Source of the DNA: Okapia johnstoni
Lineage: Eukaryota > Chordata > Mammalia > Artiodactyla > Giraffidae
Assembly: GCA_024291935.2 (NCBI GenBank)
Contig: CM044309.1
Span: 98,667,628-98,731,627, forward strand
Direction of reading: 5' to 3'
DNA: 64,000 bases
Each line of letters starts with the position of its first letter. The first letter of the stretch is position 1. Positions 46,050 through 57,909 of this stretch are shown one piece after another. Under the pieces are notes generated by a model. It ran no database searches and had not been told where the DNA came from. It saw only the letters and a program-made list of their open reading frames with translations. The translations under genes were made by a program, and so were the position numbers.

Positions 46050-46183
46050 TTAGTCTCTCTGGGTCTGTTTTTCACCTACAAAGTTAGGAGAACTAGATCT
46101 CAAACCCCGCCCCCCAAATACTATAATTTTGTGAAATTTTCATTATAATATATTTATTTTGCATATAAGTTATATATATTTTT

Positions 46184-46314
46184 GGAGAAGGAAATAGCAG
46201 CCCACTCCAGTATTCTTGCTTGGAAAATCCCATGGACAGAGGAGCCTTGTGGGCTAAAGTCCATGGGGTTGCAAAGAGTCAGACACAACTGAGCAACTAA
46301 GGCCTACTAGTCCC
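46184..46314 (+). mobile_element. 5'-truncated Bov-tA SINE with target-site duplication
   Basis: Begins at GGAGAAGGAAATAGCAGCCC. Direct repeats ATATATATTTTT at 46172-46183 and 46315-46326. Confidence 0.92.
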
Positions 46315-46326
46315 ATATATATTTTT

Positions 46327-47990
46327 ATCACAAGCAATCTAAAAAATTCCATGGCTGTGTTTGTGACTGTGTTCAGAATTTTAGGAGGTTCATGTGCTTC
46401 CGTAACTGGTCAAAATATCATTTTCTCCTGTACTAAGAAGTCCTTTGTCCTCGGTTTAGAAAGGTGAAATAGTTGTAAAAATCATACATTCAGTTAACTC
46501 AATTGACTACTAAGAGTTCAAAACTGTGTCGGCAGAACATCCAAGATCGTAGTCAATTTGTTTTCCAATTGATTATCTAAGATCCCTGTATTTACCTTTG
46601 AAAAGAAAATATCAAGTCAGAAATTCAGGGATTAGGGTTAATGCCTTGAAAATATGCAAGCAAGCATACCCACAACCACAGATACACACAAGATTTAGAC
46701 AGCTGACTGCTGTGGAAAGAAAATTATTATTCAGGGCGAGAGAATAAAGATAGTACTGGAGAAAGAAGACTTAAAGATTAACAACAACAACAAAATTTAA
46801 AAGAAATAATATAGAACAATTTAGGATATGGCTCAAAATAGAGGTAAAATGGTTCTGATGTCTAGAGAGAAACCTAGTGTGTTACTTTCCAGGGTAGGTT
46901 GGAAAGAGAACAGGGGAATTGAGGGGCTAGTGACTGAGATAAGAAGTACCAGCACAACAGTCTAGATTTAAGGGACATGAAATGAAAACTAACAATCCAA
47001 CATGAAGAACAAAATTGGAAACTGGGATAAAAGCTTAAACAATAAAAAAGCTGTAAAAACAGGGACTATAAAAAGAGAATGAATAGGGGCAATTGTGGTT
47101 ATTTCAAAGAATATGGATGGAAGTAGTCAGCTGGTTAGCTTCACTGCTGATGATTGTCTGATATTACTCAGACAATACTGTGAAGTAAGAGATTGTGGGC
47201 CAGCCAGAAACCAAAATGTCTGATTCGACCCTCACAACTGTGACAGATCCTGCTCCCAGACTGTCTAAGATAAAATTCTTTGATGGAAAATATTGCTGGT
47301 ACTGTTTCTCTTCTCGTGTAGGCTATCAGAGTGAGTGCTCCTGCTTTGGTATGCTCGAGTTTCTATGATTTCACTGCAACTGTTAATTGTTCCCTGGAGA
47401 CTTGGGCCTTGCGTCTGGAATTTTACTGATTTCCAACAAAGGTTTATATTAAATTTCTCAGTTAAGAATGCTGTAAGGGTGATTTATACCACCATCTGTC
47501 AGTACCCTCCACGTGACAGAGTAATTTCACTTACATAATAGAGCTAATATCTCTTTCCTGATATAGCATTTCCTGCAGTTCTCTGTCACAGAGTTTTAAT
47601 TTAATGCTAACAAGGAAAATCCATATTTCCTTTCTCTCTAGGTAACTACTGGTAGGTTTCCTTCTCCGCTATATACACACTTAAAAGGCAGCCGATGACA
47701 AACGGAATGTTTTTTCCTGACTTAAATTGCCATCCTGAAAAACAGTCCCAACCTCAGGTGCTTCCTTTCTCCACATGAGTGTCTAAGTCACTCATTCATT
47801 CTTCTATCTGTCCCATGTATATTTCTTGAGAGTCCAAACTCCCCAACAGGGACTTAGGCACAACGAGCTGGTAGCCAAGTCCCCTTAGAGCTGATATCCT
47901 AGGACAAACACTGGAAAATTAAACAGATAACTAAATAAGATGATGTCTGATAGGGACATTTGTTAAAAGGAAGGGTTTGGAGAGGGGTAA
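46327..47990. other. Unique DNA, nothing recognised
   Basis: Repeat-poor apart from a short (AAC)n at 46780-46792. The frame at 47335-47538 has no recognisable features. Confidence 0.4.
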
Positions 47991-48000
47991 TATGGAAGTG

Positions 48001-48213
48001 GGGGTTCCCAGGTGGCTCAGCAGTAAAGAATCTGCCAGCCAATGAAGGAGACGTTGGTTCCATCCCTGGGTTGGGAAGATCTCCTGGAGAAGGAAATGTC
48101 AACCCACTTCAGTATTCTTGCCTGGAGAATTCCATGGGCAGAGGAGCCTGGTGGGTTACAGTCCCGGGTGTTGCAAAGAGTCAGACATGGCTAAGCAACG
48201 AAACAACAGCAAC
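48001..48213 (+). mobile_element. Bov-tA SINE with target-site duplication
   Basis: Complete. Flanks ATGGAAGTG (47992-48000) and ATGGGAGTG (48214-48222) differ at one base. Confidence 0.92.
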
Positions 48214-48595
48214 ATGGGAGTGAGAAGAACTGGAGAACTCAGTGAAACCTCTCTGAGGAGGTGATTATGAGCTGAAACCTGTAGGGAGGGAAAGGAGTCA
48301 GCCAGAAGCATGGACGGGGTGAAAGCCTTGTGGGTAATTTTGGTTCTCTCAACATACTGACTAAAATTTTAAAAAAAAAAACAAAACCGTGTCTTTCTTT
48401 TTTTCTAGATGATCTAACACAAGTAGAAATAGATCAAATATATTAATACATTTAGTTGAGTCAAAATACAGAATTATTTTTAGGTCTCTTCTTATAATCC
48501 ACACTCTGGTAAAATAGTGCTTTTATTATTATTGATGTAGACCATTTTTAAAGTCATTATTGAATCTATTACAATATTGCTTGTTCTACACTGAT
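48214..48595. other. Unique DNA, nothing recognised
   Basis: AT-rich with an A11 run near 48371. Confidence 0.4.
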
Positions 48596-48703
48596 TTTTT
48601 GGACTTGAGGCATGTGGGATCTTAACTCCCCGACCAGGGATCAAATCCTCACCCCCTGCATTGGATGGTGAAGTCTTAACTATTGCAGCACCAGGGAAGT
48701 CCT
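48596..48703 (-). mobile_element. CHR-type SINE, head part
   Basis: TTGAGGCATGTGGGATCTTA, CCCGACCAGGGATCAAATC, GCACCAGGGAAGTCC. Body and tail are mostly absent. Confidence 0.75.
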
Positions 48704-48879
48704 TCTTTTGTTACTACTTTTTAATTCATGTAAATAAATTGATTTTACTTTAAATAGAGTGTATTCTTTGTCATATCTTGAGAAAAATAAGATATCGACA
48801 AGTAATCAAAAAGCACTGAGAACCACTGGCCCACGGAGTCAGGATCTTCTCATTTCATTGGTTAACTTTGCAGCCTCCC

Positions 48880-49293
48880 TTGTTGTTGTCTCGTTGCTAA
48901 GTTGTGTCCGACTCTTTTGTGACCTCGTGGGTTGCAGCCTGCCAGGCTCCTGTCTGTGGGATTTCTCAGGCAAAAATCCTGGAGTAGGTTGCCATTTCCT
49001 CATGGTTCAGATAGTAAAGAATCTGCCTGCAATGTAGGAGACCTGGATTTGATCCCTGGATCAGGAAGATCCCCTAGAGAAAGGAATGCCAACCCATTCC
49101 CACATTCTCGCCTGGAGAATTCCATGGACAAAGGAGCCTGATGGGCTACAATCCATAGCATCGCAAAGAGTCGGACATGACTGAGTGACTTATACACACC
49201 AGATGCCATTTCCTTCTCCCGGGGGTCTTCCTGGCCCAAGTCTCTTGCTTTGGCAGGCAGATTCTTTACTGCTGAGCCACCAGGGAAGCCCAC
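48880..49293 (-). mobile_element. Bov-tA SINE split by a second SINE
   Basis: The tail half is 48880-49000 (TTGTTGTTGTCTCGTTGC to GCCATTTCCT). The head half is 49215-49293 (TCTCCCGGGGGTCTTCC to CCACCAGGGAAGCCC). The inserted copy between them is on the plus strand. Confidence 0.93.
49001..49203 (+). mobile_element. Bov-tA SINE nested in a SINE
   Basis: TSD TGCCATTTCCT at 48990-49000 and 49204-49214, itself part of the outer SINE. The first bases of the head (GGGCTTCCCTGG) are missing. Confidence 0.93.
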
Positions 49294-49959
49294 ATCCTCC
49301 CTTAGCAAGGGATATATAGAGAGTCTAGTGAAGGGCCCGAGTTTCACTAGCAGTATATGGAACTGTAAGCTTAATTCAGAATGTTCATAGTAGATGTACA
49401 CAACTGACAATGTTAAGGGTGCTATATTGTTTCATAGCAATGGATTTTTCTTAAGCAGATCATCATAATCTTTAATAATATGTCTGGGTAACAAAGAAAT
49501 CCATCTTATTCTCTACAGAGCAATCAAGGAATTAATAGGATAATACAAGGCATTCTGCCTTTGAAGAAAATAAGGCATGAAAACATCCATTCACAGTTTC
49601 CCTCCATGGATCAATGCAAATTATACATCACAATCAAGCTTATTTGTTCACTTCTTAAACATGCTCTATCAGCTTCATTTCTTATTCTAGTTTCCTATCC
49701 ACCATCTATGCAGCCATGGATTGATGGCAATGCCCATCATCTCTGCTTTCATGACTTCGATAGTTTTCTAAGTGGTATTCTGTTTTTTTTTTTTTTTTTG
49801 GCAGCTCCAGATACAGAAGGGAGTTAAGAGTGGAAATCTCTTCAGAAGGGTGGGGCTTGACAAATGTCTCCTGGCCCCACTTTTGGAAGAGGTAAAAGGT
49901 TACAAGCACTCAATTTACTTGGTTCTCTAGTTTGCTTGGGGTAGAGGCAACTGATTACT
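49294..49959. other. Unique DNA with a T17 run
   Basis: The poly-T at 49783-49799 is followed by GGCAGCTCCAGATACAGAAG, which I cannot assign to a repeat family. Nothing else is recognised. Confidence 0.4.
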
Positions 49960-50037
49960 GTTTGTCAAAAAAATCATTGGGTTTTTTTTTGTAAAATCGT
50001 ATGGAAAGCCCAAAGGAAATTTTTGGCCAACCCAATA
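49960..50037 (-). mobile_element. Mariner-type DNA transposon remnant
   Basis: The right end TTTTTGGCCAACCCAATA is a mariner terminal inverted repeat followed by the TA target. Upstream GAAAGCCCAAAGGAAATT fits the adjoining inner sequence. At the left, CATTGGGTTTTTTTTTG is a degraded partner that has lost the outermost TIR. About 78 bp and no transposase, so MITE-sized. Strand arbitrary. Confidence 0.7.
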
Positions 50038-50229
50038 CACACAAGCTCTGCTCCAACTTCTCCTTTTCTATTCCCTCTCCCCTGATGAAGCCAGGTTATT
50101 TCTGTGTTTCTGTTTTTTTTTTTTCCAAGAACACAAACTGGATCTCAATAATCATGGCGTAATAGCAGTTGATGATCTTTTTTCCCTTTTCTAGAGAATG
50201 GTATCTGACCTCCTTAAGTAGAGGAAAAC

Positions 50230-50630
50230 CCTCCTAAGCTGCCTCTAACTCACCTTCCAGGTTTTCTGCCTACTGGTCCCCTCCCTGCTATCCAACCTCT
50301 GTACCCTACATGCTCCAGCCACACTAAATCCCCCCAATTCCTGAATATTCCATGTTTTCTTTTATGTCTCTTTATCTCTGCATGGTCTGCTTGTCTCCAA
50401 CGTACTTTTTACAGCCCTCAAACCTTGCAAACCACTACTTTAAATTCAGTATTCTTTTCATGACTGCTTCTTTTGTGGAGCCTCAACTAACTTCCACCAG
50501 CAGAATTAATCACCCCGAAATCTGCATTTCCCAAAACATTAGCCTATACCTATGAATAACCCCTCTCATGGTATTGAGATTACTTATTGCCTTTTTGGCT
50601 CTAAACTCTTCAATAAGATGTGTCTTAACC
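50230..50630 (+). mobile_element. L2 LINE 3' region relic
   Basis: CACCTTCCAGGTTTTCTGCC, ATGCTCCAGCCACACTAAAT, GCATGGTCTGCTTGTCTCC and TCTAAACTCTTCAATAAGAT follow L2 order. Noncoding. Confidence 0.6.
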
Positions 50631-50652
50631 AATTTTTATATTTCTAGTTAGT

Positions 50653-50866
50653 TAATGTTAGTCTCTCACTCCTGTCCGACTCTTTGAGACCCCACAGGCT
50701 GTGGCCCTGCAAGGTCCTCTGTTCATGGAATTCTCCAGGCAAGAATACTGGAGTAGTTTGCCATTCCCTTCTCTAGGGGATCTTCCCAACACAGAGATCG
50801 AACCCTCGATTCTTGCATCTCCTGCATTGCAAGTGGATTCTTTACCACTGAGCCACCAGGAAGCCA
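50653..50866 (-). mobile_element. Bov-tA SINE
   Basis: Complete minus copy from GTTAATGTTAGTCTCTCAC to GAGCCACCAGGAAGCC. Confidence 0.93.
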
Positions 50867-51209
50867 ATTAAAGGTATAGTCTTTAAAAATTTTGTGTATT
50901 TGTGTGTATACTTTATACATTCAGGCACAATGCATATCACTTCATTCTACCTCAGTCATTGCTTCCTGATTTAGCATTTTATCATCACTAGGTTCTGGGT
51001 GCCCTGAGGCAGCCATTATCTTACACAACTCACTTTTGTATAGTTATTCCTTGACCCAACTCCAAGCAATAGCGTAAAACGTTTTCAAAAAAGACAAGAA
51101 ACACAAGATAATGCTTTTGCCAAAAAAAAAATGCTGTGTTTCATTACAATCAGAACCAATGAAGTCATCAACATTTATTCCTGTGATATGTATTCAAGCC
51201 ATTCCGTTT

Positions 51210-51650
51210 CTCTTTTTGGAGTATAGTTGATTTACAATGTTGTGTTAATTTCAGGTGCATGGCAAAGTGATTCAATTATATATATACATATATTTGGGCT
51301 TCCCCTGTGGCTCAGATGGTAAAGAATCTGCCTGCAATGTGTGAGACCCAAGTTCGATCCCTGGGTTGGGAAAACCCCCTGAAAAAGGGAATTCTCCAGT
51401 ATTCTTGCCTGGAGAATTCCATAGACAGAGGAGCCTGGCATGCTATAGCCCATGGGATTGCAACGAGTCAGATGCAACTGAGTGACTAACACTTTCACTT
51501 AATACATATATTTGGTCTTTTTTAGATTTTTTTCTCATATAAGTTATCACAGAATATTGAGTAGGATTCCTTGTGCTATACAGTAGGTCCTTGTTGGTTA
51601 TCTATTTTATATATAGTAGTATATGTGTTCATGAATACAGAGTGGGGAGC
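51210..51650 (-). mobile_element. Artiodactyl L1 3' end split by a SINE
   Basis: Left part: GGAGTATAGTTGATTTACAA and TTAATTTCAGGTGCATGG. Right part from 51516: ATATTGAGTAGGATTCCTTG, TGCTATACAGTAGGTCC, TATATATAGTAGTATATG. Confidence 0.85.
51298..51501 (+). mobile_element. Bov-tA SINE with target-site duplication
   Basis: TSD ATACATATATTTGG at 51284-51297 and 51502-51515, inside the L1. About 20 bp around GGCAACCCACTCC are lost. Confidence 0.94.
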
Positions 51651-52491
51651 AGGAGGAATAAATCAGAAGCTAGAGATGAACATAGTCAAATGGACTCAAA
51701 TGTTGAGTCCATTTCTGATCCCTTTCATTCTCTGCCTTCACTTCTTTTCTGTTCTATTAATACTTGCCTTCACCTGTTATGCTTGGTAATCTCTTGGTTC
51801 TTGACTTCACTTTACAACAGATATGCTCTTACTCCATTACCTTAGAAAACTTATTTAATTTCAAAGTTGAACCCTTCATGCAGACTGATTCTTTCAGGTA
51901 ATCTCAGAAATATGCCCTCAGTAATCCTGTTTGAATACCCTTTTTGTCTGAATGAACTCAGATTTTTAAAAAATCAAGTAAGTCATCATCCAGTTTGGTT
52001 ATCAAGTGAAGCAATACAATCACCATTCTGTTTCAGGATGTTTTCATAAATGCTCATTGTGTGAATAAATACTTTCAGAGGAAGTTATTGAATGGATCTC
52101 TGACTAACTGAACATCTAGTAGATCTAAGCGCTCATTTCTAGCTGTTCAGAATTCTACAAATAATCAGAGAGACAGAAAAATACACCTACTCTAATTTTT
52201 TTTTAAAAAATTTTCACAGTAATATATACAATAACAAAATGACCACGTGCACATAATATACCTTAAGAAGTAAAATTCTGTATTCCCTAAAATCTTCTTG
52301 TGAGTCCCTCAATTGAACACACTTTCCTGCCCAGCAAGATATATGGTCCAAGGGTCATCACCACACAGCCAAAAATAGCAATAAAACAACACAAAGCAGC
52401 CAAGTATCACAAGATAGAAACAACAGAATAAGACCTAAGGTTTCAGATATCAGAATAACAGCTAAAATATATAATATCACATGTATTATGA
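51651..52491. other. Unique DNA, nothing recognised
   Basis: AT-rich. Short frames at 51571-52049 show no features. Confidence 0.4.
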
Positions 52492-52859
52492 TTTGAATTG
52501 TGGTGTTGGAGAAGACTCTTGAGACTCCCTTGGACAGCAAGGAGATCCAACCAGTCCATCCTAAAGGAAATCAGTCCTGAATATTCATTGGAAGGACTGA
52601 TGCTGAAGCTGAAACTCCAATCCTTTGGCCACCTAATTGAAAGAACCAACTCATTTGAAAAGCCCCTGATGCTGGGAAAGATTGAAGGTGGGAGGAGAAA
52701 GGGATGACAGAGGATCAGATGGTTTGATGGCATCACTGACTCAATGGACATGAGTTTGAGTAAGCTCCAGGAATTGGTGATGGACAGGGAGGCCTGGCGT
52801 GCTGCAGTCCATGGGGTTGCAAAGAGTTGGACACGACTGAGCAACTGAACTGAACTGAT
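52492..52859 (+). mobile_element. BovB LINE 3' end
   Basis: TTGTGGTGTTGGAGAAGACT to the ACTGAACTGAACTGA tail, about 370 bp and close to consensus. A frame at 52498-52707 reads BovB C-terminal sequence. Confidence 0.94.
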
Positions 52860-53837
52860 TATGATTTTAAGTATATGAAGTTTCATAAAAATAACCAAAT
52901 AGATCTGAAAAAAACCAAAGATAATGTTTTCATTGGAGGATAAAATATAATAGCAGAATTAAAATTCAATAGAGTGTTAGAAAGCAAATAGGACAGAGAT
53001 GGCAAAATCAATCTATGGGAAGAACAATCTAAGGAAGTATAAAACATCCAGCACAAAGATACAAAGAGTTAGAAGAGGCTGAAGGAATGGGAGGTGGATT
53101 GAAAAGGCTTGGCATCTATCTATTTAAAGTTGTAGCTAGAGACAAGAGGTATAACGAGAATGATCAGGCCTGGTCCAAGAAGTCTTCTTTTTACAATATT
53201 GAAAATCATACACATGACTGTCTTAGGCTCAAAACTACAACACTTATGGCATCATATAAGCCTTGGTAGATTTTCTTTAAAAAGAAAAAGTAGCATATCT
53301 GTAGTTATATTGATGTTCTTTTTAAAGCTGAGACAGCTGTAGAACTTAGAAAAGCATGAAATCCTTCTTGCTTATATTCAGCAGGGAAGCACCACATTTC
53401 ATACTAAACAGTTCCTATTTGCTCAAATTACTAGTGAACTAAGACTGTGACTTTGCCATTATGAGGTCTCACTCTTAAGCTATTTCTACATCCCAAAACA
53501 TGAAAGAATAACAATACTTAGTGTGATGTTGCATTCATTTCAGTGGATCACAAAGCAGCCTCATAGAAATGCATTCTACTATTCTAGGTATCAGTCTAGA
53601 ATAGCCACTAACCATAGGTAACAGAAAGGATTGCTGATTATAGCCACTCAGTCTATCCCCAAACTCTTATTTTTTTCTTTCCTGAGATTCTTAGTTCTAT
53701 AAAATTCCAAATATACACTGTCCCATAGTGAAAAGTACCCAGAGGACACATAAGGAAACATTAAGCATAACTCCCAAAGGCAAACATATCCACAGTCTTT
53801 ATTATGCAACTGCAGAGTATTACATGATCCTCAAACC
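52860..53837. other. Unique DNA, nothing recognised
   Basis: No repeat or credible coding frame. Confidence 0.4.
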
Positions 53838-54322
53838 TACACAGCATATTAAAAAGCAGAAACATCAGTTTGTTGACAAAGGTCCTCATTGTACAAGCTA
53901 TGGTTTTTCCAATAGTCTTGTACGGATGTGAAAGTTGGACCATAAAGAAGGCAGAAGAATTGATGCTTTCGAATTGTGGTGCTGGAGAAGACACTTGAGA
54001 ATCCCTTGGACTGCAAGGAGATCAAACCAGTCAATCCTAAAGGAAATCAACCCTCAATATTCACTGGAAGGATTGATACTGAAGCTGACTTCGGCCATCT
54101 GATGCAAAAAGTGAACTCATTAGAAAAGATCCTGATGCTGAGAAAAATTGAAGGCATAAGGAGAAGGGGGCAGAGGAAGAAATGGTGAGAAAGCATCACT
54201 GACTCAGTGGACATGAATTTGAGAAAACTCCAGGAGATAATGAAGGACACGGAAGCCTAGCATGCTTGCTGCACTCCATGGGGTCACAAAGAGTCAGAGA
54301 TGACTGAGAGACTAAGCAACAG
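53838..54322 (+). mobile_element. BovB LINE 3' end, diverged
   Basis: ACAGCATATTAAAAAGCAGA, GTACGGATGTGAAAGTTGGA, ATTGTGGTGCTGGAGAAGAC, then the C-terminal region with small gaps, ending GACTGAGAGACTAAGCAACA. More eroded than the copy 1 kb upstream. Confidence 0.92.
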
Positions 54323-54329
54323 CCCAATC

Positions 54330-54690
54330 CATTCTCAAGGCTCTGACCTTTAAAGTATAACCCTTTTCCATTCGTATTTGATAAAAAGTTGTAGAACAGA
54401 GAATAACGTTTGTCTTATTGGAGGTTTTACAGGAACATCTTGACTTGACCTGTGTGGACAGTTGCAAGAATAAAAGATTCTGACATGAAGAAATTTGCAA
54501 CAACCAACTACATCCCCTTCCCTTTTAGTATAAAAGAAATCTGAATTCTTAGTCTCAGAAGATGGTTCTTAGGGGCTCTAGTACACCATCTTTTCAGTCT
54601 GCTGTCTTTCTCAATAAAGTCGCTATTCTTTTCCCCAACAACTTGTTTCTAGATTCACTGGCCTATTGTGCACGGAGCAGTTTATAATAA
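54330..54690 (+). mobile_element. Possible solo-LTR relic
   Basis: TATAAAA at 54529-54535, then AATAAA at 54613-54618, about 80 bp downstream. GTCTGCTGTCTTTCTCAATA before it and a T-rich stretch after it make an LTR-like U3-R-U5 layout. Family and exact ends unknown, and no retroviral genes adjoin. Confidence 0.4.
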
Positions 54691-54774
54691 ATCTATGGCA
54701 TAATTTCCCTACCACTGTCTAATCACTTACCATGTCATTTCTTAGTGGTCTGTTAGCATGTGGTTCAGCCACTA

Positions 54775-54860
54775 CTTTCACAAGGGTTTCACTCATCCAT
54801 GTATCTCCAGTACTAAGCATACTGCCTGCCACATAATAAACATTAAATACTGTACAGACA
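54775..54860 (+). mobile_element. L2-type 3' end relic
   Basis: TGTATCTCCAGTACTAAGCA, TGCCTGCCACATAATAAACA and TTAAATACTG. Confidence 0.55.
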
Positions 54861-57104
54861 GGTAAACTATGTCTAGCAGATAGCCAGTTAACATCAGTTA
54901 GTTAGATAAATGGAGGTATGAATATGTGTAAGAAGAAGGGATGGATGGAAAGGTGAAGAGAAGAAAAAATACATTCTTGTGTTTCTTCTAATAAAAACAT
55001 TTTAAAAGAATAAACATGATGCTACCATTAGGCTAGAGTCTGACATAAAGCTCACTTGCAAAATGATTTAAGACAATTTTTACTAATTATCTCAGAGTAA
55101 TAAACATAGCAGTTACTTCTGTTGAAGTTGAAATGATTAATGAAATTGTGGACTGAATTGTTCCCCTCCCTTTGCCAAAAGTACTCCCTGAAAGTATGTT
55201 AAGCATTTAGGGACATGCACCGGCTTTTTCAAATCCTCATTTAGTTCTGCAGCTGGCTCAAGCCAGGTTCTGGCACAATCACTTTCATCTGAGAAGTAAT
55301 GCCATCTTTTAAATTAGAGAGTGCAGTGAACTGAGGACCATACCCAGAGGACACAAATGGAAATCATTTAGAGTTGCCTGATCTTTCCTTTCACTCAAAA
55401 CCAACACAAAACAAGCTAGTTCAGCAAATTGAGGCTATAAATAATACACAACACTTCATCATTTCGGTTACCTCTTTGTACAGCATCCAAGACGCCTACA
55501 GGCCTGGATAGAGCAGCCTTATTAGAACTCCAAGGGGAAGGGGTAACCACTAGGCGGCTAATCACAATACTGTCAAATTGCTACATCAAACGACTATAAT
55601 TCACTGAATAGGGCAGTTATTAAAATTCCAAGCTGTCTCTGTGATGTGACCAGAATGATAATGACAATACAGTCAGCCTTCCTTGCACACAATGAGACAC
55701 ATCAGGAAAGACATAGGTCCTACCATCTCCAATATCTGTTCCGTGCAAGCCATCCTCCAAAAATAAATAGCATGATGAGTTTCGTGCCGTCTCTGATGTG
55801 ACAGCGTTTGTGCAGAAGAAAATGTTCCAGTTCCACAGGAAGCCCTGATGTAAGTTTAGGTCATAACGTTTTATAAATCACAGTACAGAACTCTGCACTA
55901 AAACCACCTTTCACAATAAAGAAAAGCAACAGCAAATTAGCTAATTAGCATAAGAATGTACAAACACTGTTGTCTCTTAAGTGCCCTTATTAAGCATTCT
56001 AAATATAGTCATTTCAATTGTAAAATTTACAAATTATTTTCTTTTTTCTTATAATAAATCTTGCACCCTTGTGACAAATGCTATAATCCTCACTAGGCAG
56101 AAAAGCCCTAAGCTAACATAAAATGAACTTTTTATGAAACCTATGAATCCAGAAGAGAAGCAATTGAATTAGTCCTGGCACCAACCTAAAAGACACTTCG
56201 ATTGGAAAATTATCAAATTTAACCCAGTGAAACTCAGTTATAGTTTAATGAAAAGCAGTTAAAATAAGTTTTGAATTAATCATTCCTCCTGATCAAGGGA
56301 AAAATACACTTATGGAAAACACAAAACTTCATAACAATGATTAGAGAATTATTTTGTTCTGAAAACAAATTAGTTAGAACATTACTACCTGAAAGCAAAA
56401 TTTGAAATCACTTACTAATGACAAGCTTCCATTCTGTATGAGGAGGGAGATTGCAAAGAAATATCAGAGCATTGTGTTTCTTCTGCACTGTTTCAAGTAT
56501 GGAAAACAGTAGTAGTGAGCATTCTTGTTTACTGAAAAGATATTTAAGCTAATAAAATTGAATGTTATTATAAACGTGGTAGTTGAATTTTATTTTTTCT
56601 AAATTCTCCATCATGGATAGATAGATGATAGATTAATAGATGATTAGATAGAAAGATGAAACATAAATATAAAATCATTAATTCCTAGATTTGGAAAGGC
56701 ATTTTTTAATCTCAGTTGTATCAGAATTCAAACCTGGCATGAGCTGGTTTAAATCATCTCTTTAAGGAGGAAATCTCTCAAGGTCAAGCATTTAAACAAA
56801 GGTTCAAGGGCCCTATGGATCTTATTTGTCTCCCATCCTCAGATAAAATGAAGCTCACCAAACAAAACACAGATTCTTCTCTGATAAAATGGCTTCCAAC
56901 CTGTGGGATATGAACCACTAAGGGTCTTCTGGTTATTGCAAAGGGCCTGAAAATTCATTTGAGTTTCACCTAAATAAACTGTAATTTCATTGATTAAACA
57001 GTGCTTATATATATTTGCATATTAATATTTTTAAAGGTTATTAACAAAGCATATCCATTTACAAAGGCAAAGACAATTCACAGGCTGAAAATTTCAAGTC
57101 TATG
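54861..57104. other. Largest repeat-poor stretch
   Basis: About 2.2 kb with only one short GATA-type microsatellite. No exon-like frame. The 55.2-56.3 kb part contains CAAATTAGCTAATTAGCATA, a cluster of homeodomain-type TAATTA/G words. This is suggestive only. Confidence 0.4.
56612..56658 (+). repeat. Degenerate (GATA)n microsatellite
   Basis: GATAGATAGATGATAGATTA followed by GATGATTAGATAGAAAGATG. Confidence 0.85.
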
Positions 57105-57112
57105 AAGGTGAC

Positions 57113-57325
57113 TTCTGTGTACATGCATGCTCAGTCATGTCGGACTCTTTGCAATCTTACAGACTTAACTCAACCAGGGTCCTCTGTCCATGGAATTTCC
57201 CAGGCAAGACTGGAGTGGGTTGCTCTTCCATTCTCCAGGAGATCATCCGGACCCAGGGATCGAGCCTGGGTCTCCTGCATCTCCTGCATTGGCAGGTAGA
57301 TTCTTCATCTCTTGAGTCATCAGGA
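57113..57325 (-). mobile_element. Bov-tA SINE with target-site duplication
   Basis: Direct repeats AAGGTGAC at 57105-57112 and 57326-57333. The head carries CTCCTGCATCTCCTGCATTG, a small tandem. Confidence 0.9.
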
Positions 57326-57333
57326 AAGGTGAC

Positions 57334-57909
57334 AGTTATACTCCAACTAAACCATAAGCCTGATGCATTGCCAAAGCAAACCCCAATAGACTTCTTAAAA
57401 GGGTAGCGAGACTCAGAGATTATTCAAATAACTCTAAGGTTTATGTAGCAGAGTAAATGTTTGAGAAAAGCAAAGAAGGTTTGTGAAAATGAAGACTGAT
57501 GTGGAAGAATGAATTAAACCACATTATAAAGATGTAAGAACTTAAAAAATATAATGGAGGTTTAAAGCTCATATGGCCAAGGCATTTTCTTCCTAGATTT
57601 TGCACCGTTAGCCCTGCTCCAGAAGGATTTTCCAAGTCAAGACTCTAGAGATTCCATTTACTATTGTATTCTATGGTTATTTAATTTTTAACATTTGGCT
57701 ATTTGGTCCATGTACAATTTGTCATTGTGCTAAATATGATAGGAATATCACTAATTTTAAAATACATATCAAGTAATCACACTAATAGATACTATATACT
57801 GATTTAAAGAATTATCCTTATCATATATAAATCCTAAGTGTGTAGTAATCAAACAATGAAATTAACTTAAAGGTTTTTTTAAAGGAAAAAACTTTTGTGA
57901 AGCAGCTTC
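57334..57909. other. Unique DNA, nothing recognised
   Basis: AT-rich; no supported feature. Confidence 0.4.
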
